NCBI GenBank assembly: GCA_013176395.1
Contig: JABMLP010000019.1
Location: forward strand, 682,001-746,000
Direction: 5' to 3'
DNA: 64,000 bases
Origin: Venturia oleaginea
Lineage: Eukaryota; Ascomycota; Dothideomycetes; Venturiales; Venturiaceae
Shown piece after piece: positions 58,007 through 64,000 of this stretch. The notes beneath the pieces were generated by a model that did not search any database, was not told where the DNA came from, and saw nothing but the letters and a program-made list of their open reading frames with translations. The stretch's first letter is position 1, and each line of letters opens with the position of its first letter. Made by a program: the position numbers and the translations under genes.

Positions 58007-59147
58007 CTATACCTTTCCTTTGTCTTCCTTTATTCGGCCTCTTTCTTCGCCTTGACCTCGCTTTTCACCCTCTCTCTTTCCTGCCAATCCTTGTCGTTCT
58101 TGAATTTCCCGGTATTGCTTGCAAATGGTCCCAATCCATCGTCGTTTCGCTTTTACCAACACGAGAGCCTCTATACTCCACAACAGTACGAACATGGTGA
58201 AGCCGAAAACGATAATATAACCACCCTCGGTAGAGAAGGATCCACCATTCGTGTCGTTGGCTTTGGTGCTGAACTGTTGAGCTTTTATATCGTCAAAAGC
58301 TTTGTGCGATGAGCCGATCCCTTTCGACGCTGCCGCCCATGATGCAGTCAACCTGTCTCTTAACTTCTCGTTCTTATCCACTTCCTGAGTAAACTTGGAG
58401 TCGAGTTCAGCGTTCAGCTGCCCGAGCGCAACCTCCTGCGATTGAAGAGACCCGGTTTTTGCTTGTGATTCACCAATCTCTCTCGTAGCTTTTTCGTGCT
58501 TGTTCAGGACGTTCTCGTTGTCCATTTGCAATTCTGCATGATTTGACTGGAGATCAACAAGCTGCGCTAGGATACCATCTTTCTCTGCTTGTAGGTCTTG
58601 TAGTAGCGCTAGAATGCCGTGCTCATTATTGCTTGGTAGGATCCAGTCCCGAGACTTTGCGTTCTGCGCTTTGATATGGATGTGCTGGCAGTCGGGATGA
58701 TGGTAGCTGGATCGAGCCACAGATTTCGGCTGCCACTCCCGAGGGCTATGAATGTCGTTGAATGCTCAGACAAATTGGTAGCGTCTATAAACTTAGCTTC
58801 AGAAACTGTGCATTAGAAATTAAAATTGGGTGGTTGATCAATTTTCCAGTTTGTATTATTAAAATTGGGGGACAACTCAGTATTGATTGGGTTGTCTACT
58901 CAGTGATTTCAACATCACTTGGATCATCTCAACGATTAGAATGAGTCAAGGTTTACATAGGTATCCCAATCCAGAGAAGTAGTGACGAAGTTAGTCTGGA
59001 GAATACTTACGGTACTGCTTGAGCAATAGGGCGGGCTGTCACAAAAGTTCTCCTTATTCTATTCAAATTGTGAGGCCTTAGCGCGACTCGTACTGCGTCA
59101 CTAGCGATTGGTCTTGCCGACGAGAGACTCGGTCTGACAATCGACAT
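58007..59147 (-). CDS. Array copy C: RP-rich N-terminus, coiled coil, C-terminal membrane helix
   Basis: This is the best preserved copy. Exon 1 (59011-59147) reads MSIVRPSLSSARPIASDAV and more, and ends at GTAAGT. Exon 2 (58007-58745) follows an AG acceptor and keeps frame across a 265-nt intron, giving 291 residues. It contains a coiled coil (ALLQDLQAEKDGILAQLVDL, NENVLNKHEKATREIGE, ALGQLNAELDSKFTQEVDKN, about residues 85-185), one membrane helix (YIIVFGFTMFVLLWSIEALV, near residue 230) and a strongly basic tail (GKREGEKRGQGEERGRIKED). The RP-rich start could be a mitochondrial or membrane-targeting peptide. No family recognised. Confidence 0.5.
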
Positions 59148-60959
59148 GAAAGTCGGTTAGATGATCAGCGACATGGTGTTCCGCTACACTGTAGTTCGAT
59201 GTAGGTGGTCTTTTTCGTACGGTTGGTGTACGTAATGAGTAATTTGTGGGCAAAAACAGACTCTCTAGAAAGCGAGGCCAGTGCAGCTGGTATACGCTGT
59301 GGTCACGGGGAGTAACGCTGAGTCGAAATAGTGTCTCCTGGTCTCCAGACCACATTACATGGGCCCATGGCCCATCGATTTTTGACAACCTTTGGTAGCG
59401 AAACTCAAAAAATAGTTCTCCCCGAGTATTTCCGATGATGAACAAACCTTTCCCTCCACTCAAATTGGAGCTTTAGAATGGCAGAATTGGCTAATTGTAT
59501 ACGTGCAGTACTTTTTTCATCTTCGCAAGTACTGAAGCGACTAGTAAGAATGAATATGTCGGAAGGCTATTCTTAAGATGCTCAAAATTCCTAGTCGTCG
59601 TCCTCAACTTCATCGCCTCTATCGTCTCTCATAGGTTTTGTAATCTTTCCAAGTCGACCCTAGTCTCTTTCCGCCTTCGGCCGGCGAAGTATCTGATAAC
59701 TGGCTTCCTCGTGTACGCACGACGTGCTTTGAGAGAATTGACCACATCCATGTTCCAATCTTTAAAACCCTTCCTATAGTATTTCTATATTTCGAGTGCA
59801 ACTGAAAATGTGTGAGAGTCATGTATGGCATAAAAGACGACCAACTAACTAATAACAAATATCTCTTGGTTGCCATGCGTGAAGCTGGTCTCGTAGGGTG
59901 CTATTTGTTCGAAATGGTGCCCCATGTCTGCACCAGGTTAGCTTCATTTCAACGTGAATGTATCAAGACCTATAGAGCCACTTTTGTGAAATGGTTCTGC
60001 CCGCTGGGCCGAAAGACAACTACCGACCGATCGGCTGCAATGAGAGCTGGCAGGATTGTGGACTTCAAAGCTGGTTGAAAGATAGTCATAATTGTTGGAT
60101 CATGCAGTCTACGATTCTGCTCCCAAGGTCGGATACCGCCTGTGTTAGCCACCCGTTTCGATATCCAGTGTGGATCGGAACCGCATTTTAGTCGTGGAAG
60201 AGAAGTGTTGTGATTTTCACAACACCTGGAACCAGAAACTTTGAATAGGTCATCGGATCGAGTCTCTGCGCATTTTCCCAGCAGGAACGGCGTGAAAAGC
60301 AGTGAGTAAGAAGTTTCCCATGGACCATATTCTCTGATCGGGGTCTCAACATCTCGTAATTGAGATCGAGCTTCAACGCCACAGCATAATCTGCTTCTCT
60401 GGTTTCTTTTATCCTGATGATCCTGTATCCTGTATTCTGATCGTATATTATAGTCGAGGAAAGTAACCTAGTGTTTCTCTCCGACCTTCTCAAGACCAGT
60501 TGACCGGAATGGCTACTCCGAATAAGACCTACGGGATTACCAACAAGACATGTCGTTGTCGATGAACTAGTGTTGTATCGTTCGGGTGCCTGAGGAACGA
60601 GACCAAGCTTAAGAAAGATGACAAGAAGCTTTTGATGGAACCAATGACTTGTTGATAGATTTGTCGCGGAAGAAGAAGGGAAATGGTTGAGGCGAGGCAG
60701 TTGACAGGGACCAACCCCCTGACTGAGCACCCCATTAATCAGTGGGTCTCTCCTCCATCTCCATATCCGTAGTCCTACAATTCAGGATCGGTACCAACTT
60801 TAAGTTGTTGATGTTGTCAAACTGGTCGTGGCTGTGAGGTGAACTGGTGTGAATCAAAGAGCCCTAAACCAGTACCACTTTCGGAAGTTTGCCTTTCACT
60901 TTTGCCTCCTTCCATCCAGGTACTTTTTCTTTGTTATTACACAAGGACCATCCGACTTG
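59148..60959. other. Upstream end of the array, unresolved
   Basis: The minus frame 59970-60152 contains IMTIFQPALKSTILPALIAA, weakly similar to the RP-rich exons of the array, so a further decayed copy (D) is possible. Other minus frames, 59101-59463 (GELFFEFRYQRLSKIDGPW) and 60188-60730, have plausible composition but no recognised domain. No coiled coil was seen here. Confidence 0.35.
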
Positions 60960-63035
60960 TTAATAGCGACCTTCACCTTCCGGCACAACCATCAGCGCAG
61001 GGCATGCTAAATCATCGTTCGAGAAATCTGCAGCCAGAGGTAACAAGAATCGCCCCAAGCTCTTGAGATCCAACCCGATATCAGCCTCAACATCAAATTG
61101 ACCACGATTGATTTCCTCGCCGTCGACCTCTTTTTCACCCATCCCATACCACCACCGAATCGTGCCATGCTTCAGCGACAGCTCTCCATTAGCACTAAGT
61201 TTATATTCACGAATCGAGATCCGTTCGAGAGGCGCTCGAAGCTCAATACTCCCACTACTGACTTCACCATATGGATTCTCCCCCTGAACCCGCACCAGAA
61301 CATCAACCACCTCGACCAAATCCCCCCACCGACCAAGCGACGTAATGGCAATCATACCATCGATACTCGCCCAACTCCAGCTAGGGGCTCTGTACTTCGC
61401 CAGTCGAGAATTGTGAGGTCCGTAAGATTGCCAGCACAACCCTTCAACGATATTATTCCTCCACAACCCGGCAACGTACCTATCACCTAATTTCTCCTGG
61501 AAGAGTCTGGCCAACCCGCTGAATGCGGTCAATTTATCGCTTTCCCTGATCAATGCTTTGCGCGAGTAGAGGCGTAAAGTAGCTGCCCACCGCTCACTGA
61601 CTCGATACGAGAAATCTTTGCTGGTCCCCATACTAGACATATCTCTTAGTGACAATTCGGCGATGTTCTACATCAACGCGGTCTGTTCATGTCCATCTTC
61701 TGTGTTGAATTTCTCAAGGCATTCGAAGCTTATTTGTGAGGAGCCGAAATACAAAGTGCGTGGTGCCAGGAATCGTTCTTGAAATACCCAGCCCCGTTGA
61801 CTTAATGGTGCTTTGTTATCGTCGAGGTATGAATTGCCGGCCGCAGCGAAATTGAGAGGAATATTGAAGAGATGGGTTGTCCCAGAGAGAGAGTTTTTGT
61901 CGCTACCATTCTGTGCAGGTAAAGTGACTTCAAGCGGCACATGGACTCTAGCATCTCTAGCATCTAGAAAGCCTTCTGCGTCGTCTGCGGCTCTTGTGGC
62001 TGCAATCGTAAGATATGAGTTCATGTAAATGCTCGCCATCTTCGCACTCTCACGTTCCCAATCTGCCCCATCATCTTGACATACTGCAGAGAGAGTCGAT
62101 CCAAATATAGCGAATCCCCAACTGGCGTGAGATGATGATGGCATCTCTGAAAGTCTTTGAGAGACACGCCACATCAATTCCAGTCATACGCTGTGACATG
62201 GTAGCTTTCGTGGTCGTAAACTGTTGTGATTTACCCCAGCAGTGCGAAAGTGATGCATAATGCGCATTTTTTTCTGCTGGTGGTTCTACCAGCCGGATGG
62301 TGTTATCATCCAAGCTAGGATCCGCCAAATCAAGAACACGAAAAGGGAGGTGAACCTCGCCAGAGTGGCATCTTGAGTGGCTCTCATCGCAGGCTCCTAC
62401 TCACACCCTTATTCTTTTGAGTACAGCTGGATGCATTGGGTCTTCGTGGACAATGCGGCCACGAAAGATGTCTTTGAGTGGACTATCTAGTATTCAACAT
62501 CAGCGAGAGTACCATGATTTGGCCCTGCACTTTGCTGACAGACGAGGAAGATTTGAAAGGTGCTGGTCCTCGTACTCACCATCATTAAGAACAAGCCCAA
62601 CAGCTCCGACCAACTACGCTTGTTCATTCTCCGCAGCCATACACAAACAGAGAATCCATCCTCCCCATCCTTCCTCTTGCTTAGCCAGAACTCCCAAATT
62701 GGAGGACCCGTTTTGTCATAGGCAGCATAGTGCGTGTCTTGCTTTGCCAGTTCCAACGTCTCTATCACGCCATTCACACTTTGTTCGATCAAGGCACAAA
62801 TATCACATGTTTTGGCAGCCGTTTGCTGATCGAGAAGAGTGGGATTATGTGCCAGGCCTAAAGAGCCAACAGGCACAGATTTTCTCACTCCTTCAGAAGT
62901 GATGAATCTCTTGGTGAGGTAAGGTAACAGTACGCTATCCGCCTTGAAGGGGATATGATGACCAGCTAACGAAGATGGATAGGGTGGGAGGTCGAGAAAT
63001 GAAACCAAAGAGCAAAGGGAGCACAGAGAAGGCAT
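60960..63035 (-). pseudogene. HET-domain (heterokaryon incompatibility) gene, broken
   Basis: Read from 63035, the N-terminal exon has CDICALIEQSV and ends at a GTGAGT donor (62579). The HET core has HYASLSHCWGK, FRDAIIISRQLGIRYIWIDS and, in a shifted frame, CQDDGADWERESAKMASIYM, then LSQRGWVFQERFLAPRTLYF and YRAPSWSWASIDG. Lesions: a frame change near 62610, a TGA at 62401-62403 where the frame continues VGACDESHSRCHSG, one extra base just after IDSLC (about 62085), and a TAG at 61668-61670 in an otherwise open frame. HET proteins trigger cell death when different strains fuse. Four lesions make a functional product very unlikely. Confidence 0.85.
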
Positions 63036-63130
63036 GATGACGCTGTCTTCGTATTCGTCGAAGGAATTTTTCCAGTGTGTTCATTAATTCTGGCAAAATA
63101 CTTGACCTCTGTCGAAAGACAAGCGGGATT

Positions 63131-63253
63131 CGATTGATTGATTGATTGATTGATTTTATCCTACTCGGTTGCAGCCGCTTAATCACGCAGCTATGTCCGG
63201 TTAGGAGGACTTCATCAGACACCCGACACGTGATAGATTATATAATCCACCGC
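63131..63253 (-). mobile_element. 3' fragment of the non-LTR element
   Basis: Reverse complement of about 3335-3446: the AATC tail, TAGGATAAAATC, and the conserved block with CCGGACATAGCTGCGTGATT. It ends at 63253, seven bases before the inverted repeat of the Tc1-type element, so it is either 5'-truncated or was cut by that insertion. Confidence 0.85.
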
Positions 63254-63259
63254 ACCCCA

Positions 63260-64000
63260 CACGGGTTGGCCAGAATTGACGGCGCACAGACCGCCTCAAT
63301 ATGTGATTTTAGAGTAATATACAGATATCACCACAAAGCGCTTTGAATTCGCACTTGAGGCTGCTCAATAATTGATCTACAGCGCTGGGGCATCTCCCTC
63401 ATGCGGTCACGAATTTGTTTAAGTGTAATACGGTCCCATTCTGCCTGAATATCTGCCTTGAATTGGGCCACCGTTGTCCACTTTCTACCAACCAATCTAC
63501 CCTTCATGATGTTCCAACAAGCTTCTATAGGGTTCAAATCTGGTGACTCTGGAGGGTGGGTGAGTAATAAGAGATCTGCTTCGCGTTTAAGGACGGCTGG
63601 AGGTGAGTTTAGTGAGTTGATTCCGTGCGATGGATCGCCATCCTCCTGTAGCCAGTATCTGCACTTGTGCTTTGCCTCCAAGTCCTGTATAGCCTTAATA
63701 TGTTGTGGCAGTATTTTTTCAGCGTAAAAGACATGCGACATGTAGTTTCCTTTTGGTGTAGCATCCTGTTTTGCCTTCCAGTCATCGTAGACCTTGCAGC
63801 GCTCTGCAAAGGCAGTATCCAGCTCGTACTTGAGTTGCTTAGGCTTGGTAGGAGCCCGCTGCTTCTCTGAGGGCTCAACAGGATCTTTGTAGAATATGAG
63901 GCTACCTTTGTGGTTGTAGTTGACTCCGCCGGCGACGTGGATTGTGATGTCTAAACCTGTGCCTTTTGACTCATTTATAGACCTTTCTTGCCCGGGTTTA
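63260..64000 (-). mobile_element. Tc1-type transposon, 3' part (runs off the right edge)
   Basis: The terminal inverted repeat CACGGGTTGGCC begins at 63260, the same as in the deletion derivative at 36536-37188. The transposase gene reads toward this end. The other end lies outside the window. Confidence 0.85.
63328..64000 (-). CDS. Tc1-type DDE transposase, C-terminal part
   Basis: An open frame from the right edge to a TGA at 63328-63330, about 223 residues. The catalytic landmarks are YWLQEDGDPSHG (second Asp) and HPPESPDLNPIEACWNIMK (third acidic residue), followed by the typical end (LKQIRDRMREMPQRCRSII). Upstream, VAGGVNYNHKGSLIFYKDP leads toward the first Asp region, which lies outside the window. 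No stop or frameshift in the visible part, so this copy may be young. Partial gene. Confidence 0.9.
   Translation of the reverse strand, partial: KPGQERSINESKGTGLDITIHVAGGVNYNHKGSLIFYKDPVEPSEKQRAPTKPKQLKYELDTAFAERCKVYDDWKAKQDATPKGNYMSHVFYAEKILPQHIKAIQDLEAKHKCRYWLQEDGDPSHGINSLNSPPAVLKREADLLLLTHPPESPDLNPIEACWNIMKGRLVGRKWTTVAQFKADIQAEWDRITLKQIRDRMREMPQRCRSIIEQPQVRIQSALW

Noticed and set aside
59101..59463. 120-residue minus frame with FRYQRLSKIDGPW
   Set aside because: Composition is plausible but its end overlaps exon 1 of array copy C in another frame, and I found no related sequence elsewhere in the window.
63132..63155. Short GATT tandem as a simple microsatellite or CRISPR-like repeat
   Set aside because: It is the tail of the non-LTR element, shared with 3431-3446. 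There are no spaced repeats of a CRISPR type anywhere in the window.

Overview
The window looks like nuclear DNA of a filamentous ascomycete (Pezizomycotina). The evidence is genes split by short GT-AG introns of about 45-75 nt, fungal families (HET domain, GLEYA/flocculin-like adhesins, CUE/Cue1, FAR-17a/AIG1, Ayr1-like SDR, fungal bicupin quercetinase, Dip5-like permease), and Ty3 chromovirus, Fot1/pogo and Tc1-type transposons. Several repeats carry stops of the kind left by C-to-T mutation (RIP-like). I cannot fix the genus; Leotiomycetes is only a guess.

Layout. 1-5 kb is a repeat nest. It holds the 3' end of a chromodomain Ty3/gypsy element with an antisense Cys-rich/coiled-coil gene, its LTR split by a 1.6 kb non-LTR insertion with a 14-bp target duplication, and a second LTR of the same family facing the first. 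5-8.6 kb is decayed, repeat-rich DNA holding a small secreted eight-cysteine protein gene. 8.6-28 kb is a gene-rich block: glycosyltransferase, HEFGH metalloprotease-like secreted protein, quercetinase-like bicupin, alpha/beta hydrolase, amino acid permease, GLEYA adhesin, zinc alcohol dehydrogenase, Cue1-like protein, FAR-17a/AIG1 membrane protein and SDR. A 1535-residue flocculin-like wall protein with a nearly perfect 129-bp tandem repeat follows (28.6-33.4 kb), then a small Ser/His-rich membrane protein (35.5 kb) and a broken 2EXR-type gene (37.7 kb).

38.2-45.5 kb is a nearly complete tyrosine-recombinase (DIRS-order) retrotransposon of the split-direct-repeat type. Its order is A1, gag, UAG, RT/RNase H, a tandem satellite made from RNase H sequence, tyrosine recombinase, B1-A2-B2. 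A Fot1/pogo deletion derivative sits at its right edge, followed by a 171-bp inverted-repeat element. After an ordinary adiponectin-receptor/hemolysin III gene (49.3-50.9 kb), 52.3-60.2 kb on the minus strand holds what I read as a tandem array of four to six diverged and partly broken paralogues. Their shared plan is an Arg/Pro-rich N-terminal exon, a coiled coil and a C-terminal transmembrane segment; I recognise no family. It is the best candidate here for something undescribed. The window ends with a HET-domain pseudogene, a LINE 3' fragment and the 3' half of a Tc1-type transposase gene running off the right edge.

How the genes work together. The divergent quercetinase and hydrolase, with a permease and a dehydrogenase nearby, could form a small catabolic neighbourhood. 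The two adhesins share the same repeat style. The HET relic, the coiled-coil/membrane array and the dense transposons suggest a fast-evolving compartment. All exon boundaries were worked out by eye from reading frame and splice signals.
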